From contig BAAHQB010000015.1 in NCBI GenBank assembly GCA_054601695.1, forward strand, positions 124,001 to 188,000: a DNA stretch of 64,000 bases, given 5' to 3'. This document shows positions 1 through 63,964 of the stretch, in pieces; the first letter of the stretch is position 1; every line of letters begins with the position of its first letter. The notes under the pieces were generated by a model, which saw only the letters and a list, made by a program, of their open reading frames with translations, did no database searches and was not told where the DNA came from. The DNA comes from Amorphochlora amoebiformis. Lineage: Eukaryota > Cercozoa > Chlorarachniophyceae. Both the position numbers and the translations under genes were made by a program.

Positions 1-1826
<1,826 letters not shown>

Positions 1827-2261
1827 CTCGGACTTGGTCTTGAAAATCCTCTGGCGCGAAACTTCGAGCTCTTGAAGCGACTTTTTAAGCTAAAGAGAAC
1901 GTCAAATACACAAAAAGGGTGTAACTTGGAACGCGTTTGTGCGTATCGGCTTTCGGAGCGGACGCACAGGTAAAAAAGAGATATTGAGCGATGAAGAATG
2001 TCGCGCATACCTTGGCGTCGATACAATGCTCGCGAATCCGTCGCAACCATGGCTGTAGTCTCTCGATTTCGGCCTCTGTGACAGTGGCCAATCATAAATT
2101 TCCCATCAGACGACGGTCGGAAAGACATATGCAGAGAGAGAAGAAAACCATCAGCTACCCTCGGAGGGAAGAGGTTCCTCGTACAGTGGACACTCGAAGT
2201 TGCGGCTCAGATCGCCCATCAGCCGCCGAAGCGAGTCTTTCTTTTCATCATCTTGATTCAT
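1827..2261 (-). CDS. Unrecognised gene, 5' part (three exons)
   Basis: I do not recognise this gene. Three exons keep phase on the minus strand: 2261-2159, 2075-2011 and 1889-1827. The start is the ATG at 2261 ([15 protein letters not shown]...). The second exon encodes [16 protein letters not shown] and the third [20 protein letters not shown]. About 77 residues result, acidic at first and then strongly heptad-like, which suggests a coiled coil. Donors are GTAGCT, GTATGC and GTTGGT; acceptors are CACAG and TTTAG. After 1827 the sequence runs into CACACG and (TA)n repeats and no further exon is clear, so the 3' end is unknown. It lies head to head with the RING gene. Confidence rests only on phase agreement and coding-like composition. 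Confidence 0.5.
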
Positions 2262-2450
2262 TCTCGTTGACTTATGCCAGGTCAGCCAAACCTTGGAGCT
2301 TATACGTGACACGGCCCGATGTACGAAAAAAGGGTACTGTATTTTATTGGGTGAGATTACCAAAAAATGTAGTAAGTGAACTTGTGAACACATATGGACA
2401 CGTGTCCGTAACCCGGGGTACCCGACCACCGATATCAAACACTTCGCCCG
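2262..2450. promoter_or_regulatory. Shared 5' gap of a divergent gene pair
   Basis: These 189 bp separate the start codons of the unrecognised minus gene and the RING gene, so they must hold both 5' ends. A perfect 12-bp palindrome GGACACGTGTCC with a CACGTG (G-box/E-box) core lies at 2396-2407, followed by GGGTACCC at 2416-2423. No TATA box stands out. A regulatory role is inferred from position and symmetry. Confidence 0.5.
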
Positions 2451-3341
2451 ATGGAGACCGTCAAAGGAGTCGACGAAGATCTCGATTTATTGTGCCCGAT
2501 CTGCTACTTGTACATCTGCGAGCCCGTGTTCACACCCTGTCGACATGCGTTTTGCAAGAATTGTCTGGTAAAGTCGTTTGGGTTCAATCGCCCGCCGCGT
2601 TGCCCAATGTGCCGGGGAGACTGGTACGACGGAATTTTAAATTTCATGACATATCTGCGCTTACACTCTCATTTAACAGCTCTAGGGTGAAGGTTATGGA
2701 GTTAAAGATTGACCCCGAGATGGAAGCTGCAGCGCGGAAGGCGGACCCAGATTATAAGGAGCGCGCGAGCAAGCGCAAGAGCGAGCGGAAGTTGTGGATG
2801 CGCAGTGCTATTCTCTCTCCCGTCGTAAACAACGACAATAACGCAATATTTGAGGTTGTCATATTCTTTCTGGTGTAAATATTGTTGTTGACACTTGGAT
2901 GTCAGGTAACCGGTGCGGGAAGTGAGGCGGTGAACGGGATCTACGTCGTTGGGAACATTCCATCTTATCTCGGCCCGCGTCTGTACAACAAGCCCGGCAC
3001 CCAGATGTATATATTTAGATGGAATCGTCGCGAGTGGATTATTGCTGAGCTTAACCGTGGATTCGAAGACCGAAGGTGGGCCCTCAAGGGACCTGCATGC
3101 AGTTCTCATATGAAATTTAATCTCCAGGGCTCGATTCTACCGCGTATCATGCAGCTTCGTCCCCGAAGACGTCCCCCCGGAATCCGGATGGGTGACTTCC
3201 GTAGGTGGAACTGGAGTCTCTCCCGCCCCCGCTGTCAGACCCCTCGGGCAAGGCGACCGTATATCTCCGCGACTCCTCCAGCCTCTTCTGCAGGAGAATA
3301 TTGAAAACTCTCATGGCTGCTCTCCGTGCTCAATCATGTGA
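2451..3341 (+). CDS. RING-finger protein with C-terminal CaaX box
   Basis: Four exons in phase: 2451-2623, 2686-2824, 2906-3075 and 3128-3341, giving 231 residues. Residues 15-54 form a C3HC4 RING: C15, C18, C30, H32, C35, C38, C51 and C54. RING domains bind E2 enzymes, so an E3 ubiquitin ligase role is likely. A basic, Lys/Arg-rich linker follows (about 58-100). The third and fourth exons encode a domain with VTGAGSEAVNGIYVVG, a Trp-Ile strand and VPPESGWVTSVGGTGVSPAP, a pattern I associate with a repeat found in many protist proteins but cannot name. The last residues are CSIM, a CaaX prenylation motif, with another Cys three residues before it, so membrane anchoring is plausible. Introns are only 52-81 nt and lack TA arrays, unlike the other genes. 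The end depends on splicing the 52-nt last intron; reading through gives a different tail without CaaX, ending near 3303. Confidence 0.82.
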
Positions 3342-4085
3342 GTCCATCCGTCCCTTTTAAACAGTCTCGAGGCAGAAGTTATTGTACAGCAGTTGAATTC
3401 AAAAATCCGTTGTCTACAGTTTTAAAGCTCCAGCTAACTAGATAGCCGTACGCGTCCCGCAGCTAGGTGCTATCACTAGATCACGACCGAGTACTAGTAA
3501 GTCACCCGGGCCCTGGCGCCATCCGAGGATGATATCGATTTATGTCGCATATGTGATCATTGACTACAGAAATCCGATTAAACAATTGAGTTATGAATTT
3601 ATTTTACAAATTCATGATTAGCCCTACTGTATTTCAGATCAGCTGCGAATATCATGATCAAATTCATTCTAGTCATTGCATAATTACTAGAATTATACTT
3701 ACTTATATATACCAGATATATATACTAGATATAATTAATACAGATGTCGATAGTACTATGATATGATCTAGAATATATACAATCTAGACCATATACATAT
3801 GTATGTTTATATATATATATATATATTTATATGTATATATACATGTGTGTGTGTGTGTATATTGTATCTTCACACATTGTACAATTATCACAGTTATTTC
3901 CACCGATTAATATTTATATCTGAATACACTTGTATGTATATATGAATAATATGATATATCACACTTGTATGTATATACCAAGATCATATATATATATATA
4001 TTACATATCTATATACTTATATATATATATATATATATATCACACATACTCCCACAATATACATGATACACATATACACACATAC

Positions 4086-4116
<31 letters not shown>

Positions 4117-4318
4117 TAGATACACACACATACGCATGTTTTTCTAGTTTTTATTCATACACACACATTTGTAATACACACACACATGCAATATGCACAC
4201 ACACGCATGTGCACACGCACATGTGTACACATACACATATACATACATATATATATCTATAGTATCTAGAGTATATATTTATATATATACATATCTATAT
4301 ATATATATATATGTGTGT

Positions 4319-4390
<72 letters not shown>

Positions 4391-4818
4391 CATATATATA
4401 TATATACTATAGAAACTGTGACTGTATGATATTATTAATATAATGTGAAATATGTATATATACTAGATATACTACATAATATACTATCTAGACTATAGAT
4501 ATAATCTAGATAATATTATAATTTGTATACATCTTTATACTCAGGCCAATTGTCGTAGCTAGCCTGAGATACCAAACACGGCATACATGCATATGCATCC
4601 ATATGTAACTACATGCAGATGCAAGCGTCACACTTAGGCCAACATTACTTAAAATATTGATCACGGTCGAATGAATGCTCTGATCGATTCAACTTGAAAC
4701 AACTACTTCGCACTTGGTCGTTCAACTAGTACTTAGATGTTGTGAGGGCCAAGAGGCTCTATATGACTCATGGACACTATTCACGTGAAGGGTGGCCTGA
4801 TTGCGTTAGAAACATAGC

Positions 4819-4883
<65 letters not shown>

Positions 4884-5101
4884 TGTATATATATATATAT
4901 ATGGATGTATATATACTATATTTTTTGGTATGGTATAATACATATACAAGATATAAATGTGTATATGTTGCGTCTACTTTGTATACGTAAATGTGTGTGA
5001 GTGTATTTGTGTGCATGAATGATTTCCTAATGTGACGTGTGTGTAGAGTCCTTCCTTGAGATTTCGTAGTGAAAAATACGTATGTTTGTGAATTCGATAC
5101 G
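3342..5101. other. Tail-to-tail intergenic region (RING gene / kinase gene)
   Basis: No gene is supported here. Unique sequence at 3342-3790 and 4440-4800 is rich in CTAG-centred words (ACTAGA, TCTAGA, ACTAGT). Between them lies (TA)n with (CA)n at about 3800-4430, and another (TA)n block covers about 4815-4910. Both flanking genes end here, so 3' untranslated regions and polyadenylation sites should lie inside. Confidence 0.6.
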
Positions 5102-22301
<17,200 letters not shown>

Positions 22302-22619
22302 CTGGGGAGGATGGAATATTCGTTAGTTTTCGCTTCTTTTTGGGGTTTTTTGCTTAATTTTCCGCGTCTTGTGTTTATTTGGTGTTTGTTGTGTGTAATA
22401 TGTATATATATATACATATATATATATATCATATATAGTATATATATATATATACATATATATATCATATATAATATATATATATATAATTGTGTGTGTG
22501 TATGTATGTGTGTGTGAATTGCACATATAAACATATGCTTTTATTAAAATAAATATATATATATATGTATATATGTATGTATATTATATATAAATATATA
22601 TATATATGTGTGTGTGTAT

Positions 22620-22679
<60 letters not shown>

Positions 22680-22754
22680 CTCTTTGTGTATATAATAACC
22701 GCATTTCTATAAGTATACATGTATATATTATATTTTTCATTACATATATTTACT

Positions 22755-22803
<49 letters not shown>

Positions 22804-24571
22804 CATATATATATATATATATATCTACAAAATTAACATGCGCATCAATCTCCATACATATTTCGTATATAACCTGCTCTTAGGATTTCTCCACATTTAA
22901 CCCGATATAGACCTGCCAAGAGATATATAAATATATATATGTATATATATATATATATATCTATATATATATATATATATATATTTAGGTAAATTCACAT
23001 AATATCAGTTGTACACATTTACATACACCCACATCGCTATACAATTTATAAACGAATACTACATATATATATATATAGACAGAGAGAGAGAGAGAGAGAA
23101 AGAAGGGAAGAGAGTCACAAGAAAGAGGGGGGGAAAACGGGAAAAGATAGGAGAGAGAGACTGACTGAACGAATGGAAAACACACATGCTATCTTTTTCA
23201 GTGTGTAGCCTCTAAGTGTGTAGGGATATATAGTTCGTCATGCAGATACAAGATATACACCTATGTACACATGAAAAAATAGGTAAAGGCACACACACTT
23301 ACACACTACATGTATTATCCACACAGCTATGAACATTCCGAAGAATCGGATACCAAGACCACAACTCTAACTACGTGCCCAGCATCCGCAACCGCATCCT
23401 TTTTTCAAAAAAGTTTTAGCTTCCCTTCCCCCCACCGCAACCCTTGCACTATCTTTCACCTCTCTGTGATCTGGTCTCCGATATATACACACAAATGAAT
23501 CTATGTATACAGTCGGAATCTAAAAGGCAGCCTAGTTTCTTCGGATCGGCATGAACAATGGGACGAGATAGGGATAGTGGAGGGGCCGAGCTGTCGGCGG
23601 GGCGATGTCGCTGGTTCCTCCTGCTTTGTGGATCAGGTTCGGAAACGGCTAAAAGATTTGCGTCTCTGCATATTCAGATTTCATCATTATTAAACTCCGA
23701 TGAGCAGAATTTTGACGATTATTAACGATGAATACCATACACATTAGGCTTTATTATGTTCTTCTTGGTCTTACCCATAATCTATTAATATTATAATCAG
23801 TCCGATTCACAAGACGTGAGGATTGTTTTGAGAGCCGAGCGAGCTTCCGAGAGGCAGGTTTGACCAACAGAACCACTTTTGTCCCTCTCCTACGGGACAG
23901 CGGTCGTTTGCTCTCAGTTGGACCCTTCCGTCCCGATTTCCTCCCCCTTACATTACCCGGGCAAATGGGGCGGAGCGAGTGAGAGCCCACGCCCAGATCA
24001 CAGCTTGAGAGTCATTTTTCTGCCGTATTACCAGTTAGGATAGATTGGGGTTTACGGCTTGAGAAGGAATTGGAATTTTTAGTTTTGGTGTGTGTATGCG
24101 TCCAGTGCTACTCGCAGTGAGTGTGACAGGGATGCCATGAGGCTCAGGCGGAAACACAACGACGATCAAAGAACGAGTGCGTGACATTCAGATACATGTA
24201 GACGCAATAGTTAGCTGTCGTGTGAGACTTTGAGTCGAAGGGTAGGAGAAGGGTAGGAGAAGGGTAGGAGAAGACAAAAAAGTAATCTGGATTCAGCGAA
24301 GAAGCGAGGTGCTTGGGCCTCCTTTAGTGAATACGTTCTTGTACATGCTGTTAGAACATGGAAAATATTGTTCGAGAGGAAGAGTAGGCATTAAAATTGA
24401 TTTACAAGTGTGCAAAAGGGAGATACAGCGGTAACGAGATGTAGAAAAGCGGGAGTTGGATTCAAAAGTCAGATTATTTGGAAAATTCGAACCGAAGAAA
24501 TATAAAAAATAATTTAATCACAACTTGTCGGCTTCCAGAATCGTGGTTCTGACCTGCCCACCATATCACCC
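22302..24571. other. 5' region between kinase and peroxidase genes
   Basis: Bases 22390-22830 and 22920-23090 are mostly (TA)n. The rest (about 22830-22920 and 23090-24571) is unique, with a (GA)n stretch at 23080-23110 and three GGGTAGGAGAA units at 24239-24275. The kinase 5' end and the peroxidase promoter must lie here. A short open minus stretch bounded by splice-like sites near 22840-22910 might be another kinase exon, but its phase does not fit. I see no separate gene. Confidence 0.5.
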
Positions 24572-29300
<4,729 letters not shown>

Positions 29301-29904
29301 TGACCACGGTCTAGACGGTAGCGCTATTCAAAACTGAATATTACAGTATTACGTATTATCATGAGTTCTAGAAGCTAGAACGTGAACACGGTCTGATGGT
29401 ATACTAGATATACACTGATACTAGTGATATACTTGACGCTCTAGATTGATAGAGTCCCCGCAGAATTTACTGCGCAAGTATCGGTGCCAAACTTAATAAC
29501 TAAGGTCTGAAATCAATTTAAATTAGCTACATAAATACAGCTCAGACCGTCTTTTTGCATACCGGCATACGGCACAACCGTCTGTGACTGGGGTGGATAC
29601 TGTATCCACCAATCCAGAGGATGTTGAGCAAAAACTACATTGTGACAAGTGCGCGTGTGTAACACGAAACATAAATACGCGGCGGGATCCCTTAGATCTG
29701 TTTCAGTCCTAGAAACCAATATCCGAGCATGTCTGTTTACATATACATATATATTATATATATATATGTGTGTGTATGTGTATATATATATATCTGTATG
29801 TATATATATACACTTGTATATATATATATATTATTTATATATAGATATATGTTTATATGTATTAAATATATATATATATATATATATGTGTATATGTGTA
29901 TAAT

Positions 29905-29960
<56 letters not shown>

Positions 29961-30224
29961 TTATATATATATATATATATATATATAAATTATGTATCAT
30001 ACATATACCTTGTTCATGTATTCATGTCTGCATACATATAAACAAAAATTAATATATCTATGTGGATGTATATAAATATACACCTATAAATATATCTATT
30101 ATTTGTTTATTTATTATAAATGTATTTGTATAAAAAACGTACGAAAACATACATCTAACACAATTAAATACAATATTTTGCGTATGTATAGAATTACACA
30201 TATTCACACACAGTATACACATAC

Positions 30225-30263
<39 letters not shown>

Positions 30264-30416
30264 CACATTCATCCCGCCAGTGTTAGGGTTAGGTTTAGGT
30301 TTTAGGTTAAGTTTAGGATGAGGGTTGGTTAAGGGTAATATTCGTAGGTAATAGGTAATTTAGGTGACTGTAGGTAAGGTACAGTGTCCACTGTAGTCAA
30401 TAACCAGGATGCGTCT
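29301..30416. other. Tail-to-tail intergenic region (APX / JmjC gene)
   Basis: No gene is seen. Bases 29301-29470 are dense in CTAG words (TCTAGA, ACTAGT, GCTAGA). Bases 29470-29730 are unique without a convincing frame. Bases 29740-30270 are (TA)n, and 30275-30350 holds degenerate TTAGGG and TTTAGG units. Both flanking genes end into this region. Confidence 0.6.
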
Positions 30417-40559
<10,143 letters not shown>

Positions 40560-40819
40560 CAAAATTTAAAATTCGATAGTTTTTTTTCTGGTCGAAATCG
40601 CCTAAGTCCGGACTGTAAGGGCGAAAAGATCATTTTAAAGAAGCAGTGACAATCTGGGACATCGAATCATCGTCACAACAAACACGCCCATTCCGCATAA
40701 TTGGCCCCCTCCTCCAACAAGCCGGCAGTCGAAGCTCCTGCCTGCCCGGGCCTTTCTGCAACTCGAGGGGGACGATACCGTCTGGTTCAGTGAGCGCTTC
40801 TAGAGTAAATTGAACCATA
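40560..40819. promoter_or_regulatory. Shared 5' gap of JmjC gene and citrate synthase
   Basis: These 260 bp separate the two divergent start codons. The sequence is unique and free of (TA)n. No TATA box or clear motif stands out. A minus-strand frame of about 60 codons crosses it from the citrate synthase start region but has no family resemblance. Confidence 0.5.
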
Positions 40820-50857
<10,038 letters not shown>

Positions 50858-51351
50858 ACTTAACCCTAGCCTCGGTGCATGAATGCACATTTGCGTTGCG
50901 AATAACAAGTTGTGTAGCCTGAACAGGGTGTAGCTAGTTTCAATTATCGCGGCTGAGTCAGATTGAATCTAGTGAATGATGACATTGATCATCGAACTGT
51001 GACTCTCAGATTCAGAATATACACAGAGATCTCTAGAGATCTAGGAGTTGAAGACAAAGACCGTACTGATACTAGACTCAGTCTAGTCAATGATTACTAA
51101 GCTACTCTAATAGGATCTTTTTACTTGGCTACTACGGTTACGTAGATATAGTTTTAAAATTCTAGAAAATTCTAAATATTATATGCAGACGAGTAATTAT
51201 CTCGATTCTCTAGATACTCAAAAAGAGACTTTCTAGACTTTTAATTTACCCGTAATGAGCGGTCAAGTTCACCGGTACCGTATAACTAATGTTTCGCGTA
51301 CGGACAGTACGTACATACACTATAGCTACACTCTCACAGTGTTCACAGAAT
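50858..51351. other. Tail-to-tail intergenic region (citrate synthase / SF1)
   Basis: 494 bp of unique sequence without (TA)n and without a gene. It holds about ten CTAG words, including AGATCTCTAGAGATCT at 51026-51041, a perfect 16-bp palindrome, and GACTAGACTCAGTCTAGTC at 51071-51089, a perfect inverted repeat. Both genes end into it. Confidence 0.7.
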
Positions 51352-51825
51352 TCACTGTGTCTTGTTCTGTTGCGATCCTGCTGGAGCTGGCGCTTGGGTT
51401 GATGGTGGGTATGGCTGAGCGCCATACTGAGGTGGCGCGTACATGGGATGAGGCGGAAAGGGAGGCGGATACCCGAAGCCGTAGGGAGCTAGGTTAGAAT
51501 GGAATTTGTTATGATTTCAGGGTTGATGTGAAATATGTATGTATATGTAGATTTACGTATGACTTCTACTTGATAGTTACATGTAGGCATACACATATAG
51601 TACATAATATATATGTATATATATTTATAAAAACATATAATTATATATATATTGATATATTTACATATGCGATACATAAAATATTCATATCTATATATGT
51701 ATATATGTAAATATATATTATGTATTTGTATAGGTACATACATATGTGTATACGCATATTAATGTACAAACATGTGTGTAAACATAAAATACGTAGTGTA
51801 ACTAGTATGTAACTAAAATACATAC

Positions 51826-51859
<34 letters not shown>

Positions 51860-52087
51860 GTATAATATATATCATGCGTAATACATACCTACATATATTA
51901 TATAAATTTACACTTATATATATAATATATGCATATATATATTAATATATATATATATATATATATTGACATATATGTATAAATATATATATATATATAT
52001 GCATATATATATATATATATATATATATAAACACTACATATAAAATATATATATATATACATACATACATATATATGATATATGTAC

Positions 52088-52124
<37 letters not shown>

Positions 52125-52178
52125 TATATTGAAACATATATCATATATTCACAAAACAAATTTATACATATATACCTT

Positions 52179-52218
<40 letters not shown>

Positions 52219-53465
52219 AATATATATCAATACTACATGCATACACAAACATCAACCCCCACCCAACCCCAGAAACCTGGCGGCATTCTCGGAGGAAATC
52301 CATACGGAGGGTACATCATACCAGGAGGAGGAGGGAACCCAGGAAACTGAGAATATTCATAGAATGATATAAAATAAGCACAAAAAACCTATATCAATAT
52401 AAACGTTACCGGCGCTTGCATCCCAGGAAAGCTGCCGGGCGGATGTGGAACCCCCGGGGGACCCCCAGGCCGCGGGGCGCCAGGCCGTCCGGGGGCTATG
52501 CCCGGGGGCGGGCCACCAGGACCTACAATTTTTTTTTTATAAATCTCAGCTACTGACAAACTAGTAATTATGTGTTTTCACTCCCATAGTAATCCCATAT
52601 CATAATATGCAACCCTTAGTCATCTGTATTGCATTTCAAAACCCGTAGTAATCCCGTTGCCGACCTTTCGGAGGTTTGACGCCAGGGGGTACAGGTGGGG
52701 CGGGGGATGCGGCGGGAGGGGCTGCCGCAGGCCCTCCAGCGGGCGGTGCTTTGCGCTCCGGGCCGGGGCCGGGGCCGGGGCCGGGGCCGGGGCCGGGGCC
52801 GCCGCCGCCGCCGCCACCGCCACCGCGACCGCCACCGCCTAGCTCGGCCATGAAGCTCGCGTACTCGTCGTTTAATTCCGCCGTCGGCGCGGCGGCACTG
52901 GTAGCATTTGTGAATATATTTAGAGATGGAGGGAGGTGAGGAGGGATGTTTCGAGTAGGACGGTTTCAAAACTAGGGCCATTTCAATAGAAGCATTTTAG
53001 CTAGGGGTTCTAGACTTGGTAAGGGTGAGCCTTAGCGCTAGGGTTAGGGGAAATTGTGGGAATGTATATGTAAATCACCTTTTGTTGGGACAATCTTGTG
53101 TTAGGTGAGTATCTAGCCCACAAATCGCGCACCGTACGTTAGCAGGGTTCCAGGCGGCCTGTCTCTTGGGACACTGGGGGTGAAAAGAGATTAGTTGTCC
53201 AAACACATCTCGACCTACTAAAAACAAAGGGGGGGGGATCTCACATCCTGGATTCGGTGGCCTTCTTCTCCGCATATTCTGCATTTGGGAATATCTCTAA
53301 GAGTACCATTGATTAGAGCAAGCTCTCTCAGCTGTTTTGCCTTGTGGAGATTCTGGTTTTCCTGTGATATGTATATATATATATATGTGTATATGTACAT
53401 ATAAATGTATATATATATATACATATATGTATATATATATATATTATATATTTATATTGTGTATG

Positions 53466-53503
<38 letters not shown>

Positions 53504-53623
53504 CAAATGTATGAATATTGTAACAAATATAGATAAAATAACATATTATATATACATATATACACACACACACATATAATAACAATAACAATAATAATAA
53601 TAATAATAATAACAATAACAATG

Positions 53624-53662
<39 letters not shown>

Positions 53663-54058
53663 TAAAGCGCGAAATCTTTCTTACGTCCATAGGAACGAGA
53701 AGCTTATTTATCATGGCCTCAGCTTTCTTCATCTTCTCCTCGTCGGGGGCAATGATGTGAACATGGAGAGGCTGGTCGTCGTCGGGCTGAGGCCGACCCT
53801 GATGTGTAGTATATATTTAATAAATATGTGTATCTGTTTACGCTGCATGCATAGAGATGTTTAAGTGTATATATTCTGCCAGGGTGTATTTGAGAGAAAA
53901 CTAGATTGTGTGTGTTATGAAGTTACCTTCTTGCTTGAGCCCTTACCGCGGATGGATATCTTGCATCTGATTATGTGGATGTGTTTAGGTTGAATATATT
54001 TATATAAATTTTTAAATGTAAATGTATAAAAATATATACATCTTTTGCATACGATGGG

Positions 54059-54103
<45 letters not shown>

Positions 54104-54150
54104 TAACCGATATAAATATTATATATATATGTGTATTATATTATATAGAC

Positions 54151-54209
<59 letters not shown>

Positions 54210-54269
54210 ATGTATGTGACATACATACATACATACATACACACACATACACATGTACACATATATTAC

Positions 54270-54300
<31 letters not shown>

Positions 54301-54413
54301 CACATATGTATATGTTAATTTACAAATATGAAAAAACATAAAAGATATATGAAAATGTATATATCTTACATGTATAATAACATACACACACATATATATA
54401 TATATATATTTAT

Positions 54414-54444
<31 letters not shown>

Positions 54445-55662
54445 ATATGTTTGTGTGTGTGTATGTATACATAGTCCGCGGTGTCTACATGTGTTGTCCA
54501 AACACACACATGTTATAGAGAAGGAGAGATTAGGAGAGATACAGATATCATGGGAGGTGGTCAACACCACCGCAAAAACAGGCACACAATCCATAAATTT
54601 ATAGCACGTATCATACTGTGTCTCCTTCTCCATGCGCTTCTGTGTGTTTCCACGAGGTCCAATAATAAGTCCGATGAAGTTATAGTCCGGATGCTGGAGT
54701 TGGATTAAACATTAAAAAAAAAAAATTCAGACCCTCCAGCAAAATTCCAACCCACGAAAAATGATTGACCTTATCCACTGGTATGTTTATTCTCTTTACG
54801 ATTTTCTGCGGCGTAAATCCTGGCGCCATGGCTTTGAGGGCAGGATTTGTGGCGATCGCCTGATCAGGTCGGGAAATCACTTCAGCTTTCGATAAACATT
54901 TGACGCGATCAGGGTCTGATAATACCTTCTCGAGGAGCTTTTGTCGATCGGCTGTGAGCTTGTCACGATATCGCTTTTCTCTCGTGTTCACGCGCTGCGG
55001 TTGGAGGGAAAATTGTCAGCTTCATACGGTGTTCTTAAACTCTACAATGCTGGGAGATAGCCCAAACTGTTCAAGTATTCAAACCTGGCCGTTTTGATCG
55101 TACTGTGGTGGTGGGGAAGGCCCCATATCCTCTTTGGCCATGTACTGGGCGGGGTTCAGCAGCTTCTGGTTGATCTGCTCCAGCTTCACACGAAAGAGAA
55201 AGGTTTCGACCTGTGCGGGCGTCAGTCCCACTGTGGCGTACGCAGCGTTCCTTGGTATATCCGCCTATGTGAAATTAATTAAATGTGCTCAAGCTCCCCC
55301 GATGCGACTAGGTGGTCCGCACCTTATCATCTGCCGCACCCCATCTTGACTTTTTCCTAGGCCTCCCAGGCTTCCCTCCATCTTCTCCGGCAGGTGTTCC
55401 TTCTCCCCAACGACTCTTGCGCCTCCGTCTGCGCTCACCTGCGATAAAATCATTCATAAGCGCTGAGTTGCGATGCGAGTAGAAGAAGCTCACCCTTTGC
55501 CTCCCCAGACCGGGCCGCAGCTGCTAAATTTTCCTCGGGGTTGGCCCCATGATTCAATGACTTTCCATCCCCGCTGCCAGGCGGGGCAGTGGCAGCTGGA
55601 TGACCTATTCCCCCCGCCTTCTCCTCGGATTCAGCCAAGCTGTGCGCTAGGGTGGAAGCCAT
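51352..55662 (-). CDS. SF1: Splicing factor 1 / branchpoint-binding protein
   Basis: Thirteen exons in phase: 55662-55494, 55438-55323, 55264-55085, 54994-54770, 54693-54617, 53966-53927, 53798-53685, 53361-53245, 53173-53079, 52897-52665, 52522-52410, 52346-52277 and 51488-51352 (TGA). They give 561 residues. SF1 binds the intron branchpoint and recruits U2AF. Two N-terminal ULM-like motifs, [11 protein letters not shown] and RKKSRWGA (about residues 58-95), would bind the U2AF large subunit. [11 protein letters not shown] is the helix-hairpin region. A KH/Qua2 domain follows: [23 protein letters not shown], then [10 protein letters not shown]. Two CCHC knuckles are [14 protein letters not shown] and [14 protein letters not shown]; two is the yeast-like number. 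[11 protein letters not shown] is conserved. The tail is Gly/Pro-rich, including a (Gly-Pro) tract from GGGGCC repeats. The end of exon 52897 is uncertain: the GTCGGC donor fits phase but drops a possible RQRDYYG. It is nuclear. Confidence 0.94.
52758..52800 (+). repeat. (GGGGCC)6 hexanucleotide tract within SF1 coding exon
   Basis: Six perfect GGGGCC units follow GGGCC on the plus strand and are continued by a (GCC)n and CCGCCAC tract to about 52840. In the sense of SF1 the tract is (GGCCCC)n and encodes alternating Gly-Pro, preceded by poly-Gly. Confidence 0.95.
53579..53662 (+). repeat. (AAT)n/(AAC)n trinucleotide tract in SF1 intron
   Basis: AATAATAAT units with occasional AAC lie between SF1 exons 53798-53685 and 53361-53245. 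They are followed downstream in the intron by (TA)n at 53400-53510. Confidence 0.93.
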
Positions 55663-55861
55663 TTGCGCGGAGACTCTCTAAAGATTTCCCCCGTTAGTAC
55701 CGGGGATTGGTTCGAAAACCGGACACCGGTTCCTAGGAGCACACAAAACGAAAATCGACGGAAAAAATAACTTGTAGAAGTTTATTTCGGCTAAGTCGAT
55801 CGGTCGTGGTGGAAAGAGACCCTTGCCAGAATATCTATCGGCTGAACTACCTCCTAGCTCG
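55663..55861. promoter_or_regulatory. Shared 5' gap of SF1 and P4-ATPase
   Basis: 199 bp lie between the divergent start codons. Two nested inverted repeats stand out: GGTT-CGAA-AACC at 55709-55720 and AACCGG-ACA-CCGGTT at 55717-55731. No TATA box or (TA)n is present. Bidirectional promoter function is inferred from position. Confidence 0.5.
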
Positions 55862-63921
<8,060 letters not shown>

Positions 63922-63922
63922 G

Positions 63923-63964
<42 letters not shown>

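Noticed and set aside
23310-23990. Short frames in the kinase/APX gap (Thr/Ser-rich plus strand, Arg-rich minus strand)
   Set aside because: They lack domain resemblance, clear start codons or splice partners in phase.
40630-40819. Minus-strand frame of about 60 codons starting opposite the citrate synthase ATG
   Set aside because: It lies in the divergent gap, has no recognisable domain and no splice evidence. It may be chance in GC-rich DNA.
52657-52939. Plus-strand Gly/Pro and Gly/Ala frames over the SF1 exon
   Set aside because: They mirror the GC-rich repeat of the SF1 coding exon, which is supported on the minus strand by splice phase and [11 protein letters not shown].
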